This document shows, in pieces, positions 10,830-22,363 of a DNA stretch of 64,000 nucleotides. Both the position numbers and the translations under genes were made by a program. The first letter of the stretch is position 1, and each line of letters opens with the position of its first letter. This DNA is from Bimastos eiseni (taxonomy: Eukaryota; Annelida; Clitellata; Crassiclitellata; Lumbricidae): NCBI GenBank assembly GCA_959347315.1, contig OY365807.1, positions 28,166,810 to 28,230,809 of the forward strand, given 5' to 3'. The notes beneath the pieces are model-generated. The model saw only the letters and a list, made by a program, of their open reading frames with translations, ran no database searches and was not told the DNA's origin.

Positions 10830-12440
10830 TAAGCAGTTGCAGTACGTTACCTCATGCCAGCAGGTGGTAGTTCTCCTTTTGAACCGGATCGTCCTGCAAA
10901 CCCGGCGTAGACCTTGCGTACACGGCGTTATTTTTCTTGCGAAACGTTGAGAGTGTGGTAGGCCTATCAGGCAATCGTCCAGCGAGTGATCGAATGATAG
11001 TTCATCTGTGGCATCTGGCAATCGTTCTACAAGTGTGTGTCCCGTATAATCGTCCAGCGATCGTGATATTTGGCAATAGTTTTGTGAGTGTATGTACCGT
11101 CCAGCGATTGCGGTATGTGGAAATGGTTCTGTGAGCGAAGTGCAGGTGGTGCCCGCGCCACTGAATAAATGCTTCGCAATTCGAATACTTTATAAGGCCT
11201 AGAACTTGACACTTACACTACGTTACCCCATGCCAAAAGGTGGTAGTTCTCCTTTTGAGGCGTCGTTCTGAATAAGTGGCGAAGACATTGCGACCAGGCC
11301 GTTATTCCTTTTGCGAATCGTCGAGAGTATGGTATCTGCTAATCGTTCTGTAAGTTTCGGTACCGGATAATCGTTCAACCAGTGTTGGCATGGTTAAGCG
11401 ATTATGGTATCGGGAAACCGTTCTGTGAGTGTAGGTACCAAATAATCGTTCAGATCGTGTGGGTACCGGATAATTGTCCAGCTATAGTGCTCTAGAAATT
11501 GTTCTCTGGGCATTGGTACCGAATAATCGTCCAGCGATTGTGGTTCCTGGAAATCGCCCTGTGAGTGTAGGTAGCGAATAATCGTTCAGGTACTGTTGAC
11601 ATGATTCAACGATTTTAGCAACTGGAAATCGTTATGTGAGGTGTTTGGTAATGTGAATCCTCTCATTGTATTAATTGATTGGTACGACTGATATGGGCCC
11701 ATGATCAGCAGGAGTGTTAGGATTAGAGATCTTTGGTATTGGGCTGATTATCGCCATCTTCCACTGATCCGGAATGCGAGATCTATTGATGAGGTGTGTT
11801 AGAACCCTGGTACAACCGGAGCCAAGAGCCTCAGGAACCATGCTGATTGTGTCCTTCCGCGGACGGCCGCAACCGATCCAAGTAGTGGAAGACCTGGGAC
11901 TAGGAGACCGTCAAGACATCAGTGTGCGCTGTGTGTATCAGGGACGGTGCAATGTAGGCTTGGTCGGTGGAGGTGGTCGCGTAATGAGAGTTAAGTTCAT
12001 CCGCCGCAACCTTGGTCAATTTTTCCCTCTCCCTTGGTCGCTTTGTCAGCCGGTTGACATTTCGCCATAGATTCTTTATCTCTTGTCGGTGGTCAAGGTC
12101 TCTTAGCTTCCTGTTGTTTGCTCTTGTTCTACCAATCCTCACGGCTAGCGAAGAGGCCTCCTCCACTCGGTCCATCCTCATAAGCCTGCTCTTCCTTCGG
12201 AGTAGAGACTTAATATCTGAAGTAACGAATGCAGGCCCTCTGGAGGTGATTGTTGGAGTTCGAAGAGGGTTGATTCAAGTGAATAATTAAACACATTTTA
12301 CAGTAGAATAGCAAATTCTAACGTGTATTCACTGGATAATCGCCATTGCGAGTGTATTCACTGAATAATCACCCTTGCGAGTGTGGGTACCGGGTGATCA
12401 TTCAGCGATTGTGGAATCTGGCAATCGTTTTGCGATTACG
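10830..12440. repeat. Diverged satellite of ~57-bp units, interrupted by a LINE fragment
   Basis: Motifs recur in fixed order: GTACCGAATAATCG, TCCAGCGATTGTGG, TCTGGAAATCGTT, CTGTGAGTGTAGG. Starts of the GTACCR block are seen at about 11359, 11435, 11463, 11515 and 11571, and the array resumes at about 12320-12440. A longer ~365-bp period is also visible: 10855-10900 and 11230-11270 share CATGCC..AGGTGGTAGTTCTCCTTTTGA. The gap at about 11660-12300 is a minus-strand retrotransposon piece. Confidence 0.75.
11660..12290 (-). pseudogene. LINE ORF2 fragment (jockey/CR1/L2-like, pre-RT and RT start)
   Basis: Minus-strand translation gives, in order, GPAFVTSDIKSLLRRKSRLMR, a basic linker with IKNLWRNVNRL, then VLTHLINRSRIPDQWKMA and ISPIPK..GPISVVP. 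These are the characteristic linker and first reverse-transcriptase blocks of non-LTR elements. There are frame changes near 11900 and the rest of the RT is absent, so this is a dead, truncated copy. It sits inside the ~57-bp satellite. Confidence 0.85.
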
Positions 12441-13294
12441 GATAGATTGGTTGATTTTAATCTGCAGAATGGATTTTGTGCCGAAATTGATATATTGAGA
12501 AATGCGGTAAGCACCTGTCCGCAAGAATGTCGTACATTAATATCAATCTGACATTCCAAATCGATGATTCGATGCGAGATTCGACTTCCAACCTTTATCC
12601 TGATTCCATTTGACCGAATGCTTGTGATTCACAGGTCTCCTCCTCTTTTATTGAGCAATATATTCTCTTGCAAAGAGTTACTCTTCCTTCTCCATATCAA
12701 CGTTTTCGAATTTGCAATCGTGGTGGGTTTACTACATTTTGTCTGAAGAGATTTTAGCATCGTTTGTATGAAATTTCTTCATTTATTTTATCCCGTCTCA
12801 TTCGAACGTCAGAAAGTTGTGAAAGTCGTTCCACATGTTGATGATGCTTTTATTAATTAATAATTACATTGCATCGCTTCCGGGATTGGTAAATCGACCC
12901 TCTTGGTTGATTCTAATTAGTTTGTTTTGATTTAAATTACTGGGATTAAACTTGTAATCCTTTCTTGGGCAAATCCACCTCTCTGGCTTCATTATTCTCT
13001 TGTAACGCAATTTATATTTTGAGTAGGCATATAATTATTGGATTTATTTCGCTCAGTGAGATAGGACGTTTCAAAGAAAGTCTTTCTCGTCATTATCTTC
13101 ACAGATAAGAGTTTAATTGACAGGTCGAATTGTTTTCGCAGGCTAGAGGTGGATAAGACGCGGGTATAATGTCCACAAAGCGCAATCTGGAACTGATTGT
13201 CGCATTCAGAATAGGTTCTATCTGCTGATCCACAAGTCACAAGCAGTGACTAAATAATCTTAGACTTTCTGCAGATTCATCACCTGTAGATCTC

Positions 13295-13328
<34 letters not shown>

Positions 13329-13351
13329 CCTCCCTCTCTCTCTCTCTCTCT

Positions 13352-13389
<38 letters not shown>

Positions 13390-14410
13390 CTATTGCGCAC
13401 ACACTTCGGCGTTGGGAGAGGGACTGACACCTCCATCAAGTGTGAAGGGTGATTCATGGAGGCTGTTATCTCAATGGAGCGGCATTTTGTTAGCGGTTCA
13501 CCTCATGTGATAAGTCTGAGTGACTGGCTGTTTGACTTGGCTGAGCGTAAATTTGTTCGAGGTAGCTATAACGGCTTTAAGGTCTGATCACATCGTCCAA
13601 ATCGATATCCAAATGTTTTTGTAGTAAGGCTTCGATGCTCCAGGATGTTGTACGGTAGCCTCTTTGTGGTTGGTCGAGCAGATGAGGAATCGTGTCCTCT
13701 CCAGGACTGTCGCTGGTCCTTGGTTGCGGGTCGTCACTCCGTCGCTGGTTCTTGGCTGCGGGTGTCACTCCGCCGGAGGTGCGCTCTGCTTGTGCTTCCT
13801 ATTCGCTTTCCAATTCTCAAAGATCTGCGCCTGACAAGCTGCCGTAGGCAAAATGTTTCGCCTTTCATTTGGGCCGACACGTGGAACGCGCCTGATGCGT
13901 GGACGCTCTCTGTCATTGAACTCAGCGCTTGTCCTTATCGCTCACTGGTGCCTGTCAAATTTATACGTAGCGGAATTATAAAGCGATTCGGTTAAAACGT
14001 GTCACGGTTTCTGCAGCCGAATAGGATAATTCTTTTTAGACCAAATATTCTTGTCTGGCTCCATTATCCTAGTGGAGATTATACTTCGAGTACAATGCAA
14101 ATGTATCCACGACGCGTATTGCAATGTGGGACTAAATGATTCAGAATAAAGTCTCTCTGCGCAGTCTGCGGGTCTCCAGTTCACAACATATGATTCAACG
14201 TTTGACTTCCTAGGCGAGGAATGATATTCTCTGCAGGACTGTCTGCCTCATTCTTGTGGAAGGTATTTGTGGTCAGTCCGCACTCTGCTCGGCTGCAGTT
14301 AGACCTGATTCCTCTCTGTCCAAGACCGTCCCTTTAAGGCTTCCATTAAACCTTCACCAAATTTCATTGGTTCTTTTAGTCTGCGGTTCGACACTCAAGA
14401 GGTGCGCTCT
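12441..14410. other. Gene-free region with a (CT)n microsatellite
   Basis: The tract 13289-13385 is (CT)n with CCCT interruptions. I see no supportable coding exon elsewhere in the stretch. Confidence 0.6.
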
Positions 14411-14461
14411 CACCCAGCTATCAGAAACCGAAGTTGAACTTCGGTTTCTGAGAGCTGGGTG
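14411..14461. repeat. 25-bp inverted repeat with 1-nt centre
   Basis: Arms 14411-14435 and 14437-14461 are complementary except for one A/G mismatch. With almost no loop it is a cruciform-type palindrome and not a microRNA precursor. It may reflect a template-switch event. 14462-15688 holds nothing else that I recognise. Confidence 0.9.
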
Positions 14462-15688
14462 AAGTCGTCACCTAGAGTAATCGTAGTCAACTGGAGTCAC
14501 TGGTTTAAATTGCCTCCGTTCTTAACTCAAATCGGTTTAGGTGATCCTAAGTATTGGTTTCCGGTAGTGTTTGCTCAATGATTAGATATAAATCTGATCC
14601 AAGAGAATTCTAAGTTCCGGTTGTCACCCGTAGCAATGTACTCTACAGTATACGTTCTGATACAACCACATCAGCTACACTTGACGTGCACAATCCCAAG
14701 TGATCACGGCGAAACAGTTTGAACACTTCTATATTGATATGCTTTTGATTTCTATGTTGCATCCTCTGGTGAGTTTCGGCTATAATTACTGGCCGCACTG
14801 AACTCGAGTATAGGCCAATAGGATGATTTAGAGGCCTGTGTGCGTTGTCACCAGTTCTTTGAACAGTTTGCCTCACACGATTTATTTAGACGATAGAATT
14901 GAGTCCTGCAAGTCAAGACTGACGTTCTGAGAGAGCTGGTTGAAAGAGATATGACTCCTTTAATTATGATTTCTCTCCCCTATAATTTCTGTATTTTATT
15001 ACTTCTTCCTTTTACGATTTCTCTCTCTTATGACTTGTCTCTTATAGTGCTTCTCTTTTCCACAACCTTTCTGACCTAGCGTTTGCTTCGGTTTGTGAAA
15101 ACTCCGTTGTAACGGCATAATTATCCAATGATGCGTCAACCTAGAAAGTGTCGCTATTATCATGATTATTCTTATTATGATATCGCTTGGTACGTTTTTC
15201 CCTTTCATGGCAAGTTCTCTTCATTATAACCTCCGCTGGCTTTCTTCTATTTTTCTTGAAAGTACAGAGGCTACTTTTCTTCAATATAATATCTACTGAG
15301 CTCCGTGATCGACTAGCAAGAATTTGGAAGCTGCAGTTAAAGGGAAGAGCATTGCGGCATAGAGCATAGCCTACCTACACGATCCACGAGTATTTAACGA
15401 GGGTTAGGTATGACAAGGAAATAATTCATCTTTCACTCGTGTCCTGTGTTGCCCGATGACAGGTTTCCAACAAAACATTCTGTTTTGATGCAACGCTTGT
15501 GAATAAGCTGGTTTCCGTGACTTCGCCTTGTGAGCGCAGCTGTCGATACACTCATTACGACCAACGCAGCGTCTTCGCGGATATGTTGTTTGAGCGGTCG
15601 TTACCTTCTGAATCAGCGACACCAGAGAGCGGTGTCGGGCTACAGTAACATAAGAAAAGCATCGTTGTTATTGTAATTGCACTCGCGT

Positions 15689-15709
15689 ATCTATATAGCG
15701 CCTCTTCAT
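15689..15709 (-). mobile_element. LINE 3'-end remnant (AGCGCCTCT hairpin family)
   Basis: The block CTATATAGCGCCTCTTCA is the signature seen at the 3' end of the minus-strand LINE copy at 38714-38920. Here the second hairpin arm has decayed. Further minus-strand residue of the element may extend to about 15900. Confidence 0.6.
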
Positions 15710-16096
15710 GAAAGATTTATTAAAATTGAATAAGTGAAAAGCCTAGAAATCTAATGTCGTGGCGTATATGCTAGGTAACAAATTCCAGACAGTTTGACCG
15801 ACCCCAGCGAAGCATCTGCGGCTGAACATGGACGCTTTGGTAAAGGTAACAACCAGGATCACCAAGCGCACCTGGGCGAAGAAATCTACGACCAGGAATC
15901 GATTAAACTAAATTTTTATTGCAACCTACTTTACTCTAACTGCTCTTAAACGCACAGTACTTTACGTATTATTACTCTGATCAATGCTACTCCACTTCAT
16001 CTGTAATTAAACCCAGAAACACTACGCTAACGTAATCCTACGTAATGAATAAACGTACTTCCTAAATTTATAACCATATATATATATATATGTGCC

Positions 16097-16327
16097 CAGT
16101 GCATTTTTTCTAGTAATAAATGTGCCGGAACACATCTGTATTGTATACAGAAATTACGTTTTATAGGACATAATGGACACAATGATTAGTCTATTATGCA
16201 CTTACATATAAATTTCAGAATGTAAAAATCGAAATTATAAACTTTTATATCAAATTTCAAGAGTTATTTGCATAACTACTATATTTATTTTCTAGTAATT
16301 GAAAAAAGGTGCCAGAAAAATGCACTG
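16097..16327. mobile_element. Putative MITE with CAGTGCATTTTT terminal inverted repeats
   Basis: The left end CAGTGCATTTTTTCTAG and the inverted right end CAGTGCATTTTTCTGGCACC match, and both carry inner GTGCC and CTAGTAAT blocks. CAG...CTG termini suggest a hAT-type non-autonomous element of 231 bp. No target-site duplication is visible, so the exact ends are uncertain. Confidence 0.6.
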
Positions 16328-17069
16328 CATATAATTATTATACTAGCTCCACCCTTACTAGCGTCATCGATATCATCGCTACCGTGCTTACACGCTGACG
16401 TACTTAATCGACTTGCATAACAGCTGTTCTAAAAAGAGCGCCCAATGACCGTGGAAACATATTTAGAAAGTTTTGTAGGACTTTCAGTTACATTACATTA
16501 AAAAGATTACATTCTTCACTGGCGACAATTTACACAGCGGTCGGTCTTAAAGTCGAAGCAGTTTGATTTTTTCTCGCGTTGATGACATATTATATTCTTA
16601 AATTGAGTTTTATAGATTGGTGGAAAAAGGAACAGTAATTAAGGTACATGTAAGACAAGAATAGTTACCCAAATTCAAGTATACGGAATTGTATACATAG
16701 GGTAGAATAGCATGTAATGGAATAAAGTTAGGTCAAGTAAAATGAGGTAATTTAGGGTATGAATTAGATAAGGTACAAGTAAGCCATCTTATATAGGCTA
16801 ATGTAAGGCTAATATAAATGTACAACAAGATTAGGTGACGTATAAGGTAAAGCGTTGCAAGGGGTAAGTCATGTAATAAGAAATTTATTAAACATTTCTT
16901 ACCTCACCTGTTACGCTCGACTGTAAGATTTTCAACAAGCGATTGATTCAGTTGATTGATTCGGGCAACAGCTAATTCTTCTGTCTGGAGCGTCTTCCCA
17001 AGTCAGCTGCGCGTCAAATGGCGAACAAAAGTAAAGTAGGACACGCATTGTTACGCTGGTAATCGCAGA

Positions 17070-17112
17070 TTTATATAGCGCCTCTTCAAGAGAGACTCTT
17101 AATCGGAGACGA
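17070..17112 (-). mobile_element. LINE 3'-end remnant (AGCGCCTCT hairpin family)
   Basis: TTTATATAGCGCCTCTTCAAGA matches the tail at 38731-38752. The distal hairpin arm is degraded. Sequence to about 17250 resembles 15750-15850 and may be the decayed end of the ORF. Confidence 0.65.
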
Positions 17113-17486
17113 TCTATACAAAAGACGGAAAACGACAGCATATAGTTATATAGGTCATCTATTTTAGACAGTTGGACCGTCGTCTACAACGATGCGCTGT
17201 GGTCGTTCTGATCGGGAGAAAAACGAGATCGACCTGTGAGAAAGTTGTGACCAATCATTACAGTGGATGTGATCGAGACGACACTCAACTCACAAAGATA
17301 TGACACTAGTTCAAGCAAGACAATGCAATGAGAGAGTATTATAATAGTAGTACAGGCCTAAGACAATTTAGAGACAAATGAGGCAATTCAAAGCAATAAT
17401 AAATGTTTTAAATTATGTCTGAAGTGAATTGAGTTACGGTGACGCAAGAATGGAGTAAGGTAATGTCTCGTTTATTTTGTCTTTTG

Positions 17487-17556
17487 TCTTATTTGGCCAA
17501 ATAAATTTCTTTGATTGATTGATTGAATGTAATGAAGCATTTATATAGCGCCACTC
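17487..17556. mobile_element. Two LINE 3' tails abutting head-to-head
   Basis: A plus-strand tail (TTTGGCCAAATAAA then TTGATTGATTGATTG, 17493-17525) runs directly into a minus-strand tail of the TTTATATAGCGCC type (17540-17552). AATAAA followed by the TTGA tandem is a plausible native LINE end. Confidence 0.55.
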
Positions 17557-17614
17557 GATATCAGTGAAGGGAAGGGGCTGTTGAGACAAATTCATTGACG
17601 TAATGTAAGATAAG

Positions 17615-18790
17615 TCAAGGTAACGTTAGGTATACGATGATTATTAAATGATTTCTCACCACTCGTCGTCGGTCGCCCATCGTCGTCAGTTCATTGTGGT
17701 ATATAATGACAACACATCGCGTTTCACAGACGAGTTTCACGTTGTTGTTTGTTTCGGCGAATAAATCGGAGCCTTGTGGGACACTGCAGCTGAGTGGGCG
17801 ATCGGAGGAAAACCCCATCAAAACGCACGGTTTCGTGGCGACTGCAGAGGTAGGAGCGGAACCATTCCAGCGCAACCGAACAGATACCATACGTTCTGGA
17901 CAAGCGCTCGATCATGATGCCATGGTCAACCGTGTCGAACGCCGCCGAGAGATCCAGCAGGCCAAGAGGAGCGCGGTCGGCCGCATCAATCGCTTCGATG
18001 ATGTTATTGACGACCTTCAGGAGGGCGGTCTCGGTCGAGTGGTCTCTCCGGTAGGCAGATTGTTGAATCGGAAGGAGACCAGCCGACGCCAGGTAATCAG
18101 TCAGTTGAACGCTGGCCAGGCGCTCAAGAAGCTTCTCTAAGACCGATAAGTTGGAAATCGGTCGATAACACGGTAGTTCGCGTCGATTTCTTGAGGCAAG
18201 AGGTGACATACGCGTCCTTGTAGCACGTCGGGAACTCAACGACAGCTAGCCAGGTGATGGCGACTGACGCGATGTACGGGGCGACCGCGTTGGCATGGGA
18301 TTCTTCATGGAATATTTGTCGGCGACGTCGTCAACCATGTGGCGTACGGCGGCTGGCGTGATGGGACTGAAACAGTCCGTGGAAGAAATTCACGAAACTC
18401 AGGAGGTGGTGCGCCGTCAGTGGCGGACCTGATGTCGGATACCCTCTGATCGAAGAAGGCGGAGAAGGTTTCAGCAGAGAGATCGGTGACCGAGCTCAAG
18501 GCATCGACACCTCTCCTTCCTAATCCGTCATTTATTGCGCGCCAGAGTTGAGCCAGTTCACGTCGAGCGTCAATACGGGAGTTCCAGTAGCGACTCCTTC
18601 GCGAGTGGGTCAATCAGCGCAACGACCCAGCCGCTATCTTGCAGCACTAATGAATTTTTAGCCGTACGTGATTTCCTGAATGGGTGCTCAAGCCATCGAG
18701 TAAGGCTCTTCGCAAAGCGACACTCCGAGCCGTACCACCTGTCCGATGAGGTTTTTGCCCGGCGACGCGGGACGAAGCAGGAAGGGACTT
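17615..18790 (-). pseudogene. LINE ORF2 with reverse transcriptase (jockey/CR1/L2-like), 5'- and 3'-truncated
   Basis: The minus strand reads a pre-RT linker (GSECRFAKSLTRWLEHPFRK, then SRYWNSRIDARRELAQLWRA) followed by RT blocks YRPISNLSVLEKLLER, QSAYRRDHSTETALLKV, LLDLSAAFDTVDHGIM and WFRSYLCSR, ending near a PQGS-like box. The linker and RT lie in different frames and the palm FADD box is missing, so the copy is inactive. It is reasonably GC-rich compared with its AT-rich surroundings, hence not very old. Confidence 0.9.
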
Positions 18791-18939
18791 CTGTTCGTGA
18801 TCTCTTACGAATCAGTCGGCCAATGACTCCGGGTTGCCTGATTCCATGATCGGCCTTAACGACGACCCCATCCGAGACAGGAAAGTCGTTCGGAGAGCTA
18901 ACCTCGGCAGAGGGGATGGGCCCGGGCAGATTAACTTCG

Positions 18940-19030
18940 GGGTGAGCCGGCCCCAGCATCGTTGGGTAAACCAGCAACGGCATCGATGGGTACACCAGCA
19001 TCGGCATCGGGGTAAACCTGCCCCGGCATC
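18940..19030. repeat. ~29-bp degenerate tandem repeat
   Basis: The pattern CCAGCATCGGCATCGGGGTAAA repeats three to four times with drift. It borders the foldback repeat that starts at about 19043. Confidence 0.55.
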
Positions 19031-19042
19031 GGCAGGGTGACC

Positions 19043-19565
19043 TGACAATTCGTCGCAGGACAATTCGGCACGGACAACTCGACGGAGAAAATTGGACAAT
19101 TCGGCGCGGACAATTCGTCACGCTAAATATCAGTGCATCTATAGTGCCAATGTCGGATAGTTAGCTCTCATCGATTTTAAGGATTAAACGGTGAACCCAT
19201 CGTAACGATTTACTAAAAGTCGAACGATTTCGGAGAGGATTTTTTCTAAAAAATGATTCACATTTAGTTGACAATATGTTAGATTAGAGTATATTCAGGG
19301 CTTCATAAACACTATTAGAGCGTATATATTTCATTTAGACTTGATATTAGGTCTCAATATCTTGAAAAACTGTACAGTCTAGTATTATATTTCAGTTCTA
19401 AAATTGCGGTGTATTTGTGTGGTTATTCAATGAAGCATTTACCATCATTTTCATATTTTAATTGACCGCGACGAATTGTCCGCGACGAATATCCGCGATG
19501 AATTGTCTGCGGCGAATTGTCCGCGACGAGTTGTCCGCGACGAATTGTCCTGCGACGAATTGCCC
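19043..19565. mobile_element. Foldback-like element with tandem-repeat termini (GACAATTCGTCGCG)
   Basis: The left end (19043-19121) carries about five units of GACAATTCGKCRCG. The right end (19461-19565) carries about seven units of the inverse, GCGACGAATTGTCC. Tandem short units in inverted orientation at both ends are the hallmark of foldback elements. The ~340-bp centre is AT-rich and non-coding. Confidence 0.7.
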
Positions 19566-19569
19566 TAGA

Positions 19570-20328
19570 ACCCATCGGCAGAGTCTGCTACAATAGTATC
19601 CGGTCCCACGCGCCGGGATCGCTGGCGTCGAAAAATCGTTCGTCCGGACATTGTTCAACAAGAAATCATAATACAAGGCACTCAGAAATCCAAATAAATC
19701 CAGCGAGTGAACAGCTGGCATAAGGCCAGTTTACAGTTACTTAAACTACTAAGAAATGCAAATAAACCAATAGCCAGTGAGAAGTACTCACAACCCTAGC
19801 CTACTACACTATCAATAAACGTAAAAAATTAAATATTTCCAACTATACTCAAGACGGTAACTATGAACTAAAAAAGTATTAAATAATTATTTAAATAATC
19901 TGACAAGAATTAAATCGAGACAGTCTATAATAATCCACAGATCGCATTATAACTCATTAATCGAACACTCAAGCTCCTACCAAAAATCGCAAAGGGAAGA
20001 ATCAACGGCTCAGATTAGCGAAGGTTACGAAAGATCACCATGGTAACGTTATTTTTATCAACGTTGCAAACAAACGGAAATTGGCATCGAAAACGGCGCC
20101 TGACCAATGTAAACATTGCTGCACAAAAGTGTATATCATAGTTTAGACATTTTAATTATTTATTGCAGTAATATGCTATAGGTCGAAAACTGACGACGAC
20201 TATTATTAGTATCCTTAGCATTGTTATCATTATTATTATTTTTGGCCCCGAGTTACTTTGTTCCCTAGGGACTTAAAGATTGTTATTAAATAGTTGTCCA
20301 GAGGAACAAGTCTTGTCTTCAGGAATCA

Positions 20329-20329
<1 letters not shown>
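19570..20329. other. Gene-free AT-rich DNA
   Basis: I see no exon, RNA gene or clear repeat in this stretch. Confidence 0.5.
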
Positions 20330-20383
<54 letters not shown>

Positions 20384-20401
20384 CATTATTATTATTATTA
20401 T
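20330..20401. repeat. (ATT)n microsatellite
   Basis: About 24 triplets lie directly upstream of the LINE C-terminal fragment. Confidence 0.95.
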
Positions 20402-20402
20402 A

Positions 20403-20902
20403 GAAGAGGCAGCGGAAAACATCAACGACACAGCATGTTGAACGATGTCATCTGGAGAGCTCTTGGCAGGGCGAAGATTCCAGCGCAAAAGGAACCTCTC
20501 GGCTTGCTAAGAGAAGATGGAAAGCGACCGGACGGCGTCACGCTCATTCCTTGGACACGTGGTCGATGTCTGGCATGGGATGTGACAGTGCCCGACACCT
20601 ACGCCAAGTCACATCTTGTCGACACATCTATCAGAGCTGGCGAAGCAGCCGAACGCGCAGCTAAGACGAAGAGGGCCAAGTATTCCACCATAACCAACAC
20701 CCACGACTTCGTAGCCCTCTCCTTGGAATCCGGCGGCGCTTGGAGCAGTGAAGGACTGCAGTTCATCTCAGAGTTGGGTAGTCGAACGAGTGCTGCAACC
20801 CACGATCCAATGGAGACGTCATTTCTGTTCCAACGTATCTCGGTTGTTCTTCAGCGTGGGAACGCCGCCTGCCTCTTCGGGACATTGCCACCACTCACTT
20901 AG
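20403..20902 (+). pseudogene. C-terminal domain of a non-LTR retrotransposon polyprotein
   Basis: The frame reads KEPLGLLREDGKRPDGVTLI, then PWTRGRCLAWDVTVPDTYA, then a region ending FLFQRISVVLQRGNAACLFG. This domain is recurrent in marine invertebrate genomes at the C-terminus of reverse-transcriptase-containing predicted proteins and is commonly followed by (ATA)n. The frame is intact to its stop but has no RT upstream, so it is a 5'-truncated insertion of about 0.5 kb. Its high GC and clean frame suggest a fairly recent insertion. The family assignment is from memory of the motif and has not been searched. Confidence 0.75.
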
Positions 20903-20930
20903 TTCGTCCACATGGGCGATAACAGCATAG

Positions 20931-20955
20931 TATAATAATAATAATAATAATAATA

Positions 20956-20999
<44 letters not shown>

Positions 21000-21056
21000 G
21001 TGATATAATAATAATAATAATAATGAAAATAATAATAATAATAATAATAATAATAG
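20931..21056. repeat. (AAT)n microsatellite, likely 3' tail of the LINE fragment
   Basis: TAATAA units begin about 30 nt after the stop codon of the LINE piece. Two interruptions are seen (GTGATA and GAAA). Confidence 0.85.
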
Positions 21057-21086
21057 ATTGCTGAAGACAAGACAATCTACTATACT

Positions 21087-21112
21087 TATTATTATTATTA
21101 TTATTATTATTT

Positions 21113-21181
<69 letters not shown>

Positions 21182-21182
21182 C
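21087..21182. repeat. (ATT)n plus (AGT)n microsatellites
   Basis: ATT triplets are followed by about 23 AGT triplets. Confidence 0.95.
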
Positions 21183-21451
21183 TATTGGTGTTGGTTTCAT
21201 TATTATTATTATTACATCTTGCGTGTGCTATTTAGTGCAAGCTGTTGCGTTTTGACAACACTTATTATCATTATTATTATACAGAAGAGCGTTAAAGGTT
21301 TTCGTCCCCATCGGGCTGAACGAAAGAGCCTCTGAATGCCGCTGCATTAAAACGTTGTGTCAAATAGATAGACGTTGAAAAACATGAGTTGCTTCGCGTG
21401 GGTCTCCTGTTGCCTGTGACATACGGCTCTTGTAGAAACTCAATGCTGGTG

Positions 21452-21519
21452 TTAAATTAGATTACTCCCGGGGTAATCTTAAATCGATTTCAGATTACCC
21501 CGGGAGTAATCTAATTTAA
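21452..21519. repeat. Perfect 28-bp inverted repeat with ATCGAT loop
   Basis: Arms 21452-21479 and 21492-21519 are perfectly complementary around a 12-nt loop containing AAATCGATTT. Inside the arms is ACTCCCGGGGTAATCT. The same vocabulary recurs at 25466-25655. Confidence 0.95.
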
Positions 21520-22023
21520 GATTACCCACTTCGAGTTCACATTACCCCGTCTCTGAATGAGTTTAAATGTTAAATTGTTATGATATGAACTAATGATAAT
21601 CAGTCTGCTGAATAAAACACTTGACGCATATAAGATAGAAGACTAGTTTTAACGCGTAAAAAATAAATAAAAGTCAAAGAAATATAAATTGCATGAAATC
21701 AGTAAAACACATGATCAAAGTGCATATGATATAGGATGATATGATCTCAAAAGTCATCGATAATAACGAATTCTCTGTAGGTATATTTCTAGACCTTGCG
21801 AAAGCATTCGATACTGTGAATCACAATGTCCTCCTAAAAACATAGAGAACTAAGAAGTGAGAGGTGTCCAATTAAATTGGTCTGTTAGTCATTTTTATAA
21901 TCGCTCCCAATGAGTTCGCTGCAATGGCACTATATCTGATAGGGCTATTATTACCTATGGTATTCCACAAGGTTATTATCGTGTGCCACTCCTATTCCTT
22001 TTTTATATAAATGACCTAGCTCA

Positions 22024-22066
22024 GCTCATGTGTCCTCTACTATAATATAGTGGAGGACACATGAGC
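22024..22066. repeat. 20-bp quasi-palindrome inside the RT frame
   Basis: Arms 22024-22043 and 22047-22066 pair at 19 of 20 positions around AAT. It replaces the residues expected just before the FADD box, so it looks like an inverted duplication made within this copy. Confidence 0.85.
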
Positions 22067-22363
22067 ATATTATGCCCTATAACGTTCGCTGACGACACTA
22101 AAATGTTTCTATCACACAAATCATTGGCAAAGCTGCTTGCAACTATTAACTTGAAGCTATCAAAAGTAGCTGATCGATTTTGGGCAAATAAACTCACGAT
22201 CGACCTGGATAAGACCAATTTTATTATATTCAGTTCCCATAGGAAAAATGTACCAAAGGATATAAGTATCCACTTAAAAGTCGCACCCATCAGCCAGGTA
22301 AAGTCCGTCAAGTTCCTTGGGGTGTATGTTGACCACCATCTATCCTGGGTCGTACAAATATGT

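Noticed and set aside
20819..21255. Open frames of Ile/Tyr/Leu/Ser runs
   Set aside because: These are translations of ATT/AAT/AGT microsatellites.
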